A stretch of DNA of 64,000 nucleotides from Atherix ibis. Its lineage: Eukaryota > Arthropoda > Insecta > Diptera > Athericidae. Shown piece by piece: positions 25,501 through 37,039 of the stretch (positions within the stretch are counted from its first letter, which is position 1; the number at the start of each line of letters is the position of its first letter). The stretch is taken from positions 30,764,167 to 30,828,166 of the forward strand of contig OY282610.1 in NCBI GenBank assembly GCA_958298945.1, given 5' to 3'. A program made the translations under genes and the position numbers. The notes beneath the pieces were generated by a model. That model saw nothing but the letters and a program-made list of their open reading frames with translations, did no database searches and was not told the DNA's origin.

Positions 25501-25888
25501 TTAAATGTCCTCCGATGAAAATAAATAAAGAAAATTTCCTTACTTCTAGAATAAATTTTGGATTTTTCCATTAATTTTGTTATAAAACTAAAAAAAATTT
25601 TCTCGCTAGTATTTTTTACCAATTTCTAAATCAATTTGAAAACATATAAGAAAATTTTTTATTATCAATTAAAAACAATCTCTAAAGTCTAGTAATAAAA
25701 TAAAAAAAAATTAAAATTTTTAAAAAAGAAACTGCCAATAATATGAGAATAATTAAAAAAAAAAAACTACATTTTTACAATAACAAATTATCGAATTATT
25801 TAATAGAAAATGCGTTAAACGTACGAGCATTAACATTTCGATGACTCTTGATTATTGCGTAATTTTCAGCAATTATTGCGGAACTATT
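25501..25888. other. AT-rich spacer
   Basis: Nothing recognised. Confidence 0.45.
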
Positions 25889-25920
25889 TTCACGTTCTTG
25901 AAACGTTTCAAGAACGTGAA
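25889..25920. promoter_or_regulatory. Perfect 32-bp palindrome, possible protein-binding site
   Basis: The left half is TTCACGTTCTTGAAAC and the right half is its exact reverse complement. It contains two TTCnnGAA units and six TTC/GAA triplets, the building blocks of heat-shock elements, though their spacing is not the canonical one. It borders a less AT-rich patch with a second small palindrome (GTGCACATGTGCAT, near 25955). Function is inferred only. Confidence 0.6.
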
Positions 25921-26589
25921 TGGTGGTGGTTAGGCTCGTACCCTAGACTATGTGCACATGTGCATACTCTTGGAAATGCTATTTATCTATTGTAATATTG
26001 TTGTTTTTTGCTATTTTCTAATAATCAAACAGAGGTTATCTACATCTTATTATTAAGCATATGAACGTTTACATATACACAGTCCCTGGCTATTAAGTAA
26101 TAAATTCTTATCCAATGAATAAGATCCATACTCGTAAGTTGCAGCTTTCATATAAGGTGGCATATTTAAAAAGCTTTTTATCGTGATTACTACTTTAAGA
26201 CCAGAAAAAAACATACAATCAAATTTATTCAATTGAATAAAAATAAATAAATATAATAAGCATATCCATAGTGTTGTGTAAGCATAATTTCTGTAATGCA
26301 CTTTTATAGATTGTATTTTTATGTAATTTGTTGTTTTTTTTCAACTGGAAGTGGATGAAGAGTCTTTCGGAAGAAAATATTTACCCCTAAAATATATTAG
26401 TTTTTTCTCTCTTTTAATTATTTAATTTTGATTATGACAAATTGACAACTAGAATTTCTCTAAATATCTCAAAAATATGTGTCATGGCTGGATTTAACTA
26501 TTTTTGACAAGTTTTTTTTCATGCATAAGGAAAAGACTAAAAAAAACTCTAGAGATACTTTCCTTTAACATTATATCTTATCTTGAATA
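25921..26589. other. Spacer
   Basis: No gene recognised; the 82-codon minus-strand frame at 26053-26301 has no identifiable domain. Confidence 0.4.
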
Positions 26590-26815
26590 AGGAGTTTTCC
26601 CAGCGTCATTTCCAAGTAGCAGGTAATCAGAAAAATATTCTATTCTAACTGGAGTCCTACAAGGTAGTATCATTAGTCCCATTTTATAAAATATTTATAC
26701 CCATCTGATTATAAAATTATGCTTGTTACTTTTTCAGATGTTACAATCATACTTACTACCCATAAAAACCCTGATAAAGCTTCTAATAATTTAAAAAAAA
26801 TTTAAATTTTCAAAT
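26590..26815 (+). pseudogene. Jockey-like reverse transcriptase relic
   Basis: The plus strand reads SILTGVLQGSIISPIL, a stop, then NIYTHLI, matching the same RT block as the relic at 13690. A short way on, TFSDVTIILTTHKNPDKASN corresponds to the segment TYADDTAIL...NPD. The YADD active-site motif has become FSDV, so the catalytic aspartate pair is destroyed. Mariner D begins directly downstream and may have inserted into this element. Confidence 0.75.
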
Positions 26816-26852
26816 AGGTCTAATTAAAATGTGTTTTAATAAAAGATAAAAA

Positions 26853-28024
26853 CGAGGTCTGTTCAAAATGTATCGCGAATTTTGTGTTTTTTCAAAAATT
26901 ATTTATTTATTCATGAATATCTATTTTGGCTCCTTCAAAGTAATTCCCACCAGATATTAAACACTTGTGCCAGCGGTTTTTGCAATCCTCGAAGCACTTC
27001 AAAAAATAATTTTTTGTCATCTTGTTAAGCTCCTCCTTCGATGCCGTCTTTATCTCCTCAATCGTAACGTAGCGTCGTCCTTCCATTGGGCTCTTCAATT
27101 TTGGGAACAAGAAAAAGTCACAGGGAGCCAGATCTGGGGAATACGGTGGCTGTGTTGTTTTTGGCCAAAAATGTCAAAAGCCAATTTTTTATCTTCCACA
27201 AATTCGGGCGTTTCTGGCGGGTTGCTTTGCGCAACTTGCCCATAACTTGCAGGTAATATTCCTTATTGACCCTTCTACAAAACACTCATATTCGACCGAA
27301 CTAGGCGCGCTTTTTTCGGTCTTGGCTCCTACGGCAGCTTCCATTGGGATGATTGAGCTTTGGTTTACACGTCATGACGATAAACCCATGATTCGTCACC
27401 AGTTATGACACTCTATAGGAAATTGAGGCCGTCATGGATAGAGTAGCAATGTTAATGCGATGCTGTTTTTGGTCGAAATTGTGCAATTTTTGTACGAATT
27501 TCGCAGTGCCCCATCTCACAAACAAATCATTGGTAAAAATCGAATGGCACGAGCCAATCGATATGTTTAAGTCCTCAGCAACTTCTCTAACGGTGATTGA
27601 CGATTGGCCAATACTATTTTCTTCAGCTTATCAAAGTTTCCATCTGTTGTTGACGTGCTCTGGCGTCCGGCACGCTTTTCGTCTTTCACATCTTTTCGGC
27701 CCTCTGAGAACATTTCGTACCACCGATAAACGTTGCTTCGGTCCAAGGTAGCTTCACCATATACCACAGTCAACATTCTGAATGCATCCGCGCAATTAAT
27801 TTTGTTTTTCACACACAAAATTAGATACAGATCCTTTGATCAATTTTTTGGAATGGGCAAAAATCGAAGACGAGCCAAAATACGTGCAAGCAAAGCAGCT
27901 GTCAAAAATTAACTGAACATTTAAAATGGCCGAACATGAGTACTAAAATAACGCCACAAAAAAATCGAAAATCGAATATACGTAACCCGCGGAAATTCAA
28001 AATTCGCGATACATTTTTAAGGAG
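26853..28024 (-). mobile_element. Mariner element D, degraded
   Basis: An element of about 1.17 kb. Its ends share AAAATGTATCGCGAATTTT (left, about 26865) with its reverse complement near the right end (about 27998-28016). The outermost bases differ between ends, so boundaries are approximate and no TA duplication could be fixed. It lies between two LINE-like segments (26590-26815 and 28080-28290). Confidence 0.75.
26904..27818 (-). pseudogene. Mariner D transposase, catalytic Asp deleted
   Basis: The N-terminus starts at 27818 with CVKNKINCADAFRMLTVVYG and a GRQSTS segment. It is followed by a frameshift to ITVREVAEDLNISIGSCHSI. The first catalytic aspartate survives in VTNHGFIV/GDESWV-like sequence near 27395. 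Then a degraded KAQSSQWKLP block, VNKEYYLQVMGKLRKA and RPNLWKIKNWL occur. The usual HHDNAPAH segment is absent: the sequence jumps straight to LTFLAKNN, so the second aspartate has been deleted. After another frameshift the third aspartate region is intact (PPYSPDLAPCDFFLFPKLKS) and runs to a normal C-terminus, ending in a stop at about 26904. Several lesions make it dead. Confidence 0.85.
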
Positions 28025-28079
28025 TTTGTTTATTTAGAGTTTTTAAAAGATTCTTAAAAAATAATAAAAGCAGTGTAAA

Positions 28080-28290
28080 TATTATGGAACCGAAAGATAA
28101 TGCTCACTAATAGAGGTTTATTTAGATTAAAAAAAAATGTTTTGATACAAATTTATGAGATCCTAACACTTCCTATATTATTGCATAGCTATAAACATGG
28201 AGAAGTGATTAAATTAGTTTTGGTCGGTTTGAAAATGAGGTCGTTCGCAAAAACCTTGTTTACGAATAGGAAAAATAAAGAGTTAGATTG
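28080..28290 (+). pseudogene. Possible non-LTR retrotransposon fragment
   Basis: A 63-codon frame from 28100 contains LIQIYEILTLPILLHSYKHG, which resembles the LYKTLIRPVLLYGSETW block of LINE polyproteins. It could be the 3' half of the element interrupted by mariner D, but its motif looks closer to the element at 2684 than to the jockey-like relic at 26590. Low certainty. Confidence 0.35.
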
Positions 28291-28469
28291 AACCCTTTTA
28301 GGCTTACAAGGTGTAGCAGAGACGTAATAATATATGTTATACAATTCAATTTAGTTCCCTTGGGAACATCGGCGTAGGGATTTTTTCACTCTCCGTAGTG
28401 ATCTTCAACTGAAATCACCTTAAGCACCTTGGCTACAATTTTTTTTTGGATATTATCAAAATCCAATCT

Positions 28470-28760
28470 TCAATTTGTCACGTAAAGAATTCTTCTTTTG
28501 AGCATTTATGGTAAAGTACATTTTTATCAAAAGAAGTCATTTTTTCTGTTGAAAAAATGTCCTTGAAAATTTGTCCAATTTTATCAGTTTTCGAGGTTCG
28601 TTTTCTACTGCTTCTCGGCCACCTTAAATTCTTTTATGCCACCGAAAAACTTGTGCTCTTGATAAGGAACAATTTTTATAGGATCACTGCACATTTTTTT
28701 AAGTCAAACTAGCAGATTTGTCAAATATTTTTTTCCTTTTTTCCATCTTTCTGATACAAC
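28470..28760 (-). pseudogene. DD34D mariner N-terminal relic, FFLFP type
   Basis: The minus strand reads FDKSASLT, then CSLSRAQVFRWHKRI, then GGREAVENEPR and, after a frameshift, KTDKIGQIFKDIF. These correspond to the second helix-turn-helix and the acidic GREDVEDDERSGRP-like segment of this mariner type. No catalytic residues are present. It is close in sequence to the relic at 14200-14690. Confidence 0.65.
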
Positions 28761-29210
28761 TAATCGAATAAGAAATGACAAAATGCTTCAAACAATTAAG
28801 TTAAGAGAATTTTGCTCAGTCGATAGCAACGTGTTTGAATTACGATTTTATATGAAGTCTTTTTCGTGAAAGAATATTTTTGCTGTAATGAGAAAAGATG
28901 AATACTTTAAAAATAATAAGAAAATGCTTTACAAAATAATTAAAACTATAAAAATTTTCTTATATTTGTTAAAAAAAATTTCACAATGATCGTATAACAT
29001 ACCTGGTTGAGGTGAAATCCTGGAAAGGACTAATATTCATGTTATGTAGAGTAAAAGTTGTCAGTGTTATTAATCTTATTACTTTTCTGTCATATTTCTA
29101 ATTTTTGCAAATTGACCCATTAAAACAATTGCCAAAATATTGGTACTCTAGTAGTATTAAAATTAAAGAATGATAAATTGATAAATATAATTATAAAATA
29201 TTATAAAAAT

Positions 29211-29277
29211 TATTTATACTAAAATTATTAAGTCCTTATAATTACAAGTCATATATACTTATTATACTATATAAAAA
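29211..29277 (-). pseudogene. Mitochondrial trnG copy, anticodon mutated
   Basis: It sits immediately after cox3, where trnG belongs. The acceptor arms TTTTTAT and ATAAATA pair with one mismatch, and the anticodon stem TATGA/TTATA is intact around loop CTTGTAA. The loop reads TGT where trnG should have TCC, so two substitutions hit the anticodon. It is a pseudo-tRNA within the numt. Confidence 0.7.
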
Positions 29278-29279
29278 AA

Positions 29280-29775
29280 TTAACAACCACAACAAAATAT
29301 AATTACATAAATACCATGGAATCCTGTTGCTATAAAAAAAAAATGTAGATCCATAAAGTGCATCTGCGATAGTAAATGGAGCTTTAATCCTTGCAAAACT
29401 GTAAAATAAAAATTAGTAAAGGAATTTGGGAAAGTATTAAATGGATTAATTCCTATTGGGGGTCAAATTGCTTCTAAAATAGTTCAATTGTTGGGAATTA
29501 TCTTCTGTGAAAAAATGCTCAAAAAATGAAATAATAAAATTATTCCTTATCAAAGACCAATTGTTACAGGAAATGTATGTAATCCTTGAAAGGTTCCTTC
29601 TCTTGAAATATCACATCATCATTGATATTATAGTAAGTGACGTAATTAATATACCTAATGAAATATTATATTGATGGAATCATTTCACTAATCCTGATAC
29701 TCCTGTATAGTATCTTGTTAATGATCAAGGTTTATAATCAACTAAATAGAATGGTGGATTTGTAAAGGTTGACAT
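29280..29775 (-). pseudogene. cox3: Numt copy of cytochrome c oxidase subunit III
   Basis: It starts at ATG (29775) as MSTFTNPPFYLVDYKPWSL and continues through VSGLVKWFHQYNISL. One frame change leads into DISREGTFQGLHTFPVTIGL. The later segment APFTIADALYGSTFF and a final I-F-C-C-G-C-stop, in place of the usual IYWWGG ending, show that both ends of the gene are present. The length is 496 bp against roughly 790 bp for intact cox3, so about 300 bp has been lost through internal deletions. It is read only with the invertebrate mitochondrial code and has no nuclear coding potential. Confidence 0.92.
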
Positions 29776-30342
29776 TTTTTTTTTTTTTTCTAGAATATAA
29801 TATTCTTAAAACATCAAATATATAAGATTGAACAATTGCTAATGCTGATTCTAAAATTAATAATGCAATTTGATCAGTTAGTAAAAAAATATAGCTAAGT
29901 AATAAAAAAAGTGAAGGTAATAAGTTAATAGTAAATTAGTAGCAATTATATTAGCAGCTAATCGAACAGCTAAAATATATACAATATACTATAAATGGTA
30001 TTAAAATAGCCCATTCAACCATAAATTATAAATGATAATCATTAACGTTAAATGGCTTGTACTTGTAAAAATATATTTCGACATAATCCAAAAAAAAATT
30101 TTTTTAAATAAAATTAAAGAAAATAAAAATTTGTGTTCTTAAATTATGTCCATTTGGGCTTAAAGAAGTTTTAAATTCTTTCTGAAGTGTAATTACAATA
30201 TAATTCGAAATTGTAATGGGATTAAACAAAAAAAATTTGTAGGAATTATTAATAGTTCTAAAAATGTTCTTAATCAGTTTAATGATAAATTTATTAAATC
30301 CTTGATAAAGGATTAAATACAGATAAGAAAATTTATTATCAT
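29776..30342 (-). pseudogene. atp6: Numt copy of ATP synthase subunit 6
   Basis: The start ATGATAATAAAT is at 30342, overlapping the atp8 end. Recognisable blocks are SVFNP near the start, then AVRLAANIIATNLLLT (about 29930-29975), and LTDQIALLILESALAIVQSY leading to DVLRILYS just before cox3. Frames shift repeatedly and the length (567 bp) is about 100 bp short of a normal atp6. The poly-A stretch directly before cox3 has expanded. Confidence 0.88.
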
Positions 30343-30430
30343 TTTCAATTTAAATAAAATTAATAATAACTATTGAAATTTTATATTTAATAAAAATTCT
30401 TATAATGTTAATTAATTCAATAAAAAAAAA

Positions 30431-31664
30431 AATTTAAAAAAAAAAAAAATTATGCAAGGTGTTTAAAAGCATTATTTATTAAGTGAATTGAAAATCGTGC
30501 AAGGTCAGTAATCTACTTAAGGAGTTTACACGTACACGTATGCCCGATTCCCCCATACAAGGTACATATTAATTCATATTGTACAATCAACACTTGTCAG
30601 TTTTTAAAAAAATTTCCTTTTCATTCTTTGTTAATAATATTACCTTTTCGAGAATAGATGAAACCTTCTATTTATCGATTTATAGTATTTCCTTCTCTTG
30701 AAATGTTAAAATTTGCAACAATTTTCATAAATTTTATAGACTAGCCGATTATAGTGCGACTTATATACACATATATGCTTTGTGTATGAGTGGGTGTAAC
30801 GTATTGTTTCTTTATTAACTGTGAAAAGCTTAAAGCACAAATGACATACGTGCAGTCGTAAGTGCAAACAAATATCACAAATTATCCGAAGATATTCTCA
30901 GTCACCCGCTATTCTGAGTATGAGTAAAATTTTATTGAAAAATTCTATTCTTGTGTAATGGGGTCTTAAAAACTTTTCTAATGGAAAAAAAGTGCAAAAA
31001 ATATTTTGTTAAAGATAAATTCAATTTTATTAATATTTTTTTTTTATATACGAGTATATAGTGTATTGCAATTTTATGAGGTAATAATTGTACTTGGAGT
31101 AAAAAATTGGTATGGAATGGGCAGTGTTTCTTGTGAGTTTTAGTACTTGTACATACTTTGTTGAAAAGTATACTTTTTTATGGAGCAAATATTATCCGAT
31201 GATGAAATCAAGAAATACAGTTCATTGGCGACTGACTCTATCAAGTTTGTAGAAAATCTGGTTTTGTTCCTGAGTCGACATATCGTCATTTCGAGGCTAG
31301 TGCTATGTAGTAGCATTCCAGTCTGCCCACTTAGACTATCTGCATCTGAATGCAAGCATGCAAGGGCATCTTATTTATACGTACTATACTCATATAAAAA
31401 ATACTCATACTTTTCTATATTTTGACTTTACTTTACACTCGTTATTTGCATACAGAAAATATTGCACTTTGCCTTTACTTTACAGATATCTGCAATTTAC
31501 GGGAATTTTTTGGCACTTGTGCACACTGGACTTTATAATTGTGCATTTATCGTTTACAATGAAATATGTCCGTGTATCGAAATTGTATCTAAAAACTGGC
31601 CAATTAAATCTTTAGTATATTTATCAATTTTGGCAAATTAAAAATATCCCTCGTATATTTTTTA
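30431..31664. other. Spacer with no recognised gene
   Basis: A less AT-rich part at about 30720-31620 carries short overlapping frames (31180-31425 and 31358-31615). The first reads EQILSDDEIKKYSSLATDSI at its start; no family is recognised and there is no clear splice context. Confidence 0.35.
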
Positions 31665-31813
31665 CTCTACATATTTTTTTTTTCATTTCACTCCCTTTAT
31701 TATGTTTTTTAAAAGTATTTTATTTTTATTTTAGAGATTCCTCTACATATTTTTTTTTTCATTTCACTCCCTTTATTATGTTTTTTAAAAGTATTTTATT
31801 TTTATTTTTTCAG
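31665..31813. repeat. 76-bp tandem duplication
   Basis: CTCTACATATTTTTTTTTTC begins at 31665 and again at 31741. The two copies are nearly identical through the TTTAAAAGTATTTTATTTTT block, so the duplication looks recent. Confidence 0.9.
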
Positions 31814-32340
31814 AAATTTAATTTTCATTCATTCGATACTAAATCACATTTCAAAAATAATTCAATTAAACAAAATCACATGTTTTAAATAGAAAACAAA
31901 AAGGTTTTTTTTTTTTTTTGTTAGAAAAATTATATAAAATACTAATGGTCAAATTTATTCTATTGCCACGTGATTTTTAAGCTTAAATTTTAATTTTCAA
32001 ACTAAGAATTTTTTTTTGGGGTTTTTTTTTCAAAAAAAAAAAAATAAATGCGACAATTTTTTTCAGCCCTTATTTTGTATTTTTTTTTGTAAAAATTTAA
32101 TATTATGAGTAGATTTTAGAAAAAAATTTTAAGTTAAAGATACACATTTTTATGGTTATTAAAACCTAATTTTCGTCAATTAAAGTCATAATAAAATAGA
32201 AAATTTCAAGAAAATTCTAAATTTTAATATGACATGTTAATTGACATATTATATTAATTTTTTCAATTTTATAGAAAATTATCTAAAAAAAAAGCAATTA
32301 AAAAAACAAAAACTGGAAAAAAATTTGATTAGAGAAAGTC
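31814..32340. other. AT-rich spacer
   Basis: Nothing recognised. Confidence 0.45.
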
Positions 32341-32351
32341 TTAAAAAAAAT

Positions 32352-32845
32352 ACAGTTGTCAGAAGTTTGTCAATAGATGGCATTACTAGAGGATACTGAC
32401 CTTTAATTGTATGCTGTTGATATTATTTTTAAGTAAACGAAATAAAAAAAATGTCAAAAAAACAATATTTGTCAAAGATATAACTTGAAAAAAGAAACAA
32501 ATAAAAAATTTTCAAAATAAATCATTAAAAAAAATCTCTTTAAAACGTTTCTTACAACTCATTTCATACTGCTTTTAACTGTAAAAAAAATAAGATAAAG
32601 AAAAACTACAAATTTTTGTGTTTTTCATTAAATTTTTTTAATAAATTTTAAATAAAATACATAAAAAAAACAAATAATTTTAAAAGATACAATTTAATTT
32701 TGAAATGAAAAACAAATTAATTAAAAAATTATTGTATGAAAAAAAATTCCACAAAAAATTACAGTTTTCAGTTGTTTTGTCAACAGATGACATTACAAGA
32801 GGGTAACGACATCTGATGGCATGTTGCTTACAACTGTAAGAAAAC
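32352..32845. repeat. Diverged direct repeat, ~80 bp, 409 bp apart
   Basis: The segment from ACAGTTGTCAGAAGTTTGTC at 32352 (continuing AATAGATGGCATTACTAGAGG) matches ACAGTTTTCAGTTGTTTTGT at 32761 (continuing CAACAGATGACATTACAAGAGG). A weaker match extends into a following GCTGTTGATA/GTTGCTTACA part. The sequence between is AT-rich filler. Confidence 0.6.
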
Positions 32846-32899
32846 CGACAAAAATTCACCACAAACGTTTAAAAACAAAACATTCAAAATTCATTTTTA

Positions 32900-34954
32900 T
32901 TATTTTTTATTTTTTATAAAATGTTTATAATATTTTTAAATAAAATGTATTAAAAAAAAAAAACCAATTATTATTTGAACTTTGTCATTTAATAATTTTC
33001 CATTAAAGAGAAAACTTAATTGAATAATAGTTTGTTAAAAATTAATTTTAAAAAAATATGATGAAAAATAAATAAATAAATAATAATAGTAAAAAAATTG
33101 TAAGGAAAATTATAAATTTTATCAATTGTGAAATGGGAGCTACTGTCATTGAAACGAAGGAGATGGGAGAATTTATTGCATATATCATCAGAAAACTTTT
33201 GCCGGGGGTTAATAATACTAGAAATAACAACTGAAAACAAAGTCATTATTTTTTTTTTATTATTATTATTTTTAAACGAGATTACGAAATAATTTTCTTC
33301 GGTTATTGAACCGAATTTTGCAATAATTTTGCGCAAAAATTTTAATATCATGCAAGCTTTGGTCTTTTGTACTGTTAAGAATTTAATTTTATAATAAAAA
33401 ATTTTTTTTTTATTATTAATATTTTGAAATTTTTTTGTTGTTGTTGTTGTTATTGGAGTTGACAAATTGATTGCTTCAATGCAAAAAAAATATATATACA
33501 GAAAAACAACACATACACAACAATATATTTAATATCATTTAAAAGTATATAATCTGTTATAGGAGCTTTTCATGCACTTATTATGCCACCTGCACTAAAA
33601 TTTTCTTTTTGTTAAACTCAACTTTGGAACGAATCAAATAAATACGATTAGTTAGCATTTTAATATGAGTATTTTGTCTCAAATGTACGAATAGTATACA
33701 TATTTGTTTTGTTGTAATATGAAAACTCTGTTCTAAATTGAATGGAATATTGCATAATTCGCGGTGACTATTCACTCGCTGTTCTGTAATGTGTTGATTG
33801 TTTTTGAAGCAATCAGCATACCCAATCGAAATGGTTCTGTTATCCAAATGAAAATGTTCCAAGTTCAATGACCAGATAACAAAATTGCATTTTCACCAAA
33901 AATTCTAAATAACGAAGCGCATAATTATTGTAATATTAATTATATAAATTATGAATAATTTTATGTAAAATATTGACTTAACTACCAACAGATTGTATAA
34001 TGAACAAAAAATAATTTAAAAAAAAAACGAAGATATTTATTTTTTCTTTGACTATTTTTTATTATTACTGAAAATATTAGTTTTTTTTCGGTATCAACAA
34101 ATTTGAAACTTTCCGAATAAGTACTGCTCGTTTGATGGATGTACTTACTATGCAATTTTCTATATGAATTCGTTACTACCAGGTTTTTATTAAAAAAAAA
34201 ACTTGATCAATTGCAAAACTATATTTAATCGATGCATAAAAATATGATACCATATGCACTTCTTTGGCTAATATTAGCTTTGTAATCTGATCGATCAAAG
34301 ACAAAATGTGACTGACTATAAAGAAATTCAGCAAATTAATATCATCTGACTTTATGCCCAAGATTAGTTCGTTTACTTTTTGGTCAGCATTATCAATGCT
34401 ATATTTACAAATAAAAACCATTTTTATCATGAATAATTGTTGCTTCGAACATTTTTTTAAAAAGAATTTTTTATTTATTTTGTATCCGTTCGGACATTGT
34501 CACAAATACCACCAGACACTATACGGTGTATTTAAAAGGCAAAAGCGATATTTCCTAAAAGGACAGTTTAGATCTTGTTTTTTTTGTTAGATCACATTAA
34601 AAGATTGTATAACTGCAGATAAAAAAATTTATATGGCAAAAATTTTGTATATTTTTCTTGAGGATAGTTTGAATTGGAACATTTCTAATGCTCGATAAAA
34701 ATTATAAAGCTTAATAAAAATAACGAATTTAAGATCTTAAAAAAAAGTCCCACTTAATTTAGTTTTAATAAGACTTTTAAAAGAAGAAAAAATTATCAAC
34801 AAAAAAAAAAATTTAATAAAGTTTAAAAAATTTTAATATTATTTTGTAATTCTCAGGTATTTTTTTTTAAAAAGGAATTTTTTTTATAAATAATAAGGAA
34901 GAATTTATGGTCTAGAAAATAAAGAGAAATAAAAAATAAAATAAAAATGAAATT
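32900..34954. other. AT-rich stretch with unassigned ORFs
   Basis: A minus-strand frame at 33581-33868 (95 codons, starting MNLEHFHLDNRTISIGYADC) lies in a less AT-rich pocket but has no recognisable domain. The 149-codon frame at 33016-33465 is a K/N/I/F-rich composition artefact. No splice or promoter evidence supports either. Confidence 0.3.
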
Positions 34955-35235
34955 ATTAGAAAAAATTTATTAATTCTGTTCGCAAAAATTGAAATGGATT
35001 TCATTAAAAAAAAATTTCAACGATAAATACTCAATACAGTTTTTTTTTCATAGATAAATAATTATATTTAAAAAAAAATGCATTTAAAAACAAACAAAAA
35101 TTACTAACTGAAGAAAAAAAATATGGATGCATTTTTATTGTAGTAAAAATTAAATTCGTTAAAAATTTATAAATTTTCTAAAACGTTTCAGTACGTTAAT
35201 CAGATAATATTAATAGAAATTAATAAAATTGATGC
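34955..35235 (+). repeat. Dispersed repeat, copy 2
   Basis: Same-orientation copy of 25190-25500, sharing the ordered words listed there. Here it is not preceded by a mariner relic, so the repeat is an independent unit rather than a mariner 3' end. Confidence 0.8.
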
Positions 35236-36609
35236 ATTTTTATTAAAAAAAAATTAAATTCGTTAAAAAAATTTCCTTTTTCTAAAATAAAAACTTCAAT
35301 CAAAATATTTTAACAGAATCTAATAAAATGAAATAGACATTTTTATTTGGACATTCATATTAAATTAATTTAAATATTCTTGAATTATTTGTAATTGTTA
35401 TAATTTTTATATATAATATTTGAAAAAAATTAATATTTTTAAAGTAAAAACCCAAATATTCTACCAATTATAATTATATTGAAAGAAAAGTCAAAGAAAT
35501 ATTTATAAAATTAAAATATGAAGAAAAAAAGAAGATTTTCTCTCTCTTACACACACACATAAAACAAAAACAAAAACAAAAACAAATAATATTAATAAAT
35601 TTTACAATAAAAAAATAAAAGAAAACTGAAAAGAAAAGAATAATTAACAATTAACAAAAATTCCATTCGTTATAATCAAGACAATAAAGTTGCAATCAGG
35701 AAAATGTAAGCAATCAAAATTAAGTCATTCTTGACTTGCGTTTATAATAAATAAATAATTATATACTCGGTAAAAGCTCGCTCATATTTATTAATTTCAT
35801 ATTAAATCGGTATTTAGATTATTACACAGAATATGCATAAGAATGAATGCATAATAATATTTTTTTTCTTCATTCCATTGACTTCAAATAAATTAATCTT
35901 CATTGTTATTATGAGACTCTAGGCGGTAGATCTAAGGGGGGAGGGGGTTAAGTTCAGCAAAAAATTTAATCATTTTTTATTTCTAATTGAAGTGATAGAG
36001 CAAAATTTTTTTTTCATGAAAACTGCAAAATAGTTATTATAAAAAAAAATGCAAAATAGAAAAAACAATTATTTTTAAAAAAAATAGGAAATGTTTTATT
36101 TTCTTAAAAAAAAAATACAGATGAAAATTACGAAAAAAAGCTCCCATCCCGTACTAAAGTGTCAGAAAAAATATGAGTCCATATACACCTACAAATGAGC
36201 TTTCATGCATGCATATGAATATACTCCCCCATTCATAAGTATAAAAGAGACAGAGTTCTTACCAAAAAAAAAAATATATAAGAAAAATATTAATTATATT
36301 ATAATAATAAAAATAATAACAATAATGACAAAGGGAAAAATGTAAATGACAACAATAACATACTGAACTCATGGAAATGATACTCAAGGAATCATTTAAT
36401 CGCAAATAATAATTTCGTATGTATTAATATATAATAAATGTGTTTGTGTTTGTGTTTGATCTCAAAGAAAAGTTGCATAGTGTAGGTACGATGGAACGAA
36501 GGGGAGTGGGTGTAGACAACAGTACTAAAGTGCAATGAATGCAGTCAGTGACACAGTACAAGGCCGTTTTGATAAAGCCCAACAGCCAACAATAATAATA
36601 ACACAAATA

Positions 36610-36640
<31 letters not shown>

Positions 36641-37039
36641 TTCTACCAGCCAACTGCCATCCATCGCTTGCCGCAGCCTCAGTATAAATTATGACGTTAT
36701 ATTGGGACCAGCGTAATATTAAAATGCACTCATATACACACATTCGTAAATGCAAATAATCCCCATATACGCTCGTATTTTGAACACGGAAATACATGCC
36801 TCACTTACGAATGCATATAATAATTATAATAATACTTATGCATACGTAAACAGATAAATATCTTTTCATATACCTGCAATTTATCCACCTTTATATGGTC
36901 CTGTAATAAATCTATTTATGATTACGTATATCTGCAAACATTGGCATTGGTTTCGTAAGTCAAATTCGCGGGCGGATTCAACTATGAATTTGGCAACACT
37001 GTAAATTTTTCCTTCACATAGATTGTACGTTATTTCGTC
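35236..37039. other. AT-rich noncoding stretch
   Basis: Contains a G-rich patch (about 35934-35949), CA/TA-type words typical of insect intergenic DNA at about 36170-36250, and an uninterrupted run of 26 A at 36615-36640. The frames over 36424-36797 run through the A run and are not credible. Confidence 0.45.

Larger units (their letters stand above)
29211..30430 (-). other. Nuclear insertion of mitochondrial DNA (numt)
   Basis: On the minus strand the order is end of atp8, atp6, cox3, trnG, the ancestral arthropod mitochondrial order. atp8 and atp6 overlap by ATGATAA at about 30336-30342, with atp8 ending NWKW, a hallmark of the mitochondrial genome. TGA occupies tryptophan positions (for example KPW and GLW in cox3). 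Internal deletions and frameshifts show it is a nuclear relic, not mitochondrial sequence. The boundaries are approximate; the atp8-side end runs into A/T tracts near 30430. Confidence 0.93.

Noticed and set aside
29040..29210. Extension of the numt into nad3
   Set aside because: Downstream of the trnG copy I could not match any part of nad3 in either reading code, so the insertion is ended at trnG.
33016..33465. 149-codon minus-strand ORF
   Set aside because: Its product is dominated by K, N, I, F and Y from A/T-rich codons, with no start context or domain; long chance frames are not rare here because stop codons depend on the exact order of A and T.
36424..36797. Overlapping minus-strand ORFs of 60 and 90 codons
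   Set aside because: They run through a 26-base A run read as poly-F and have no domain.
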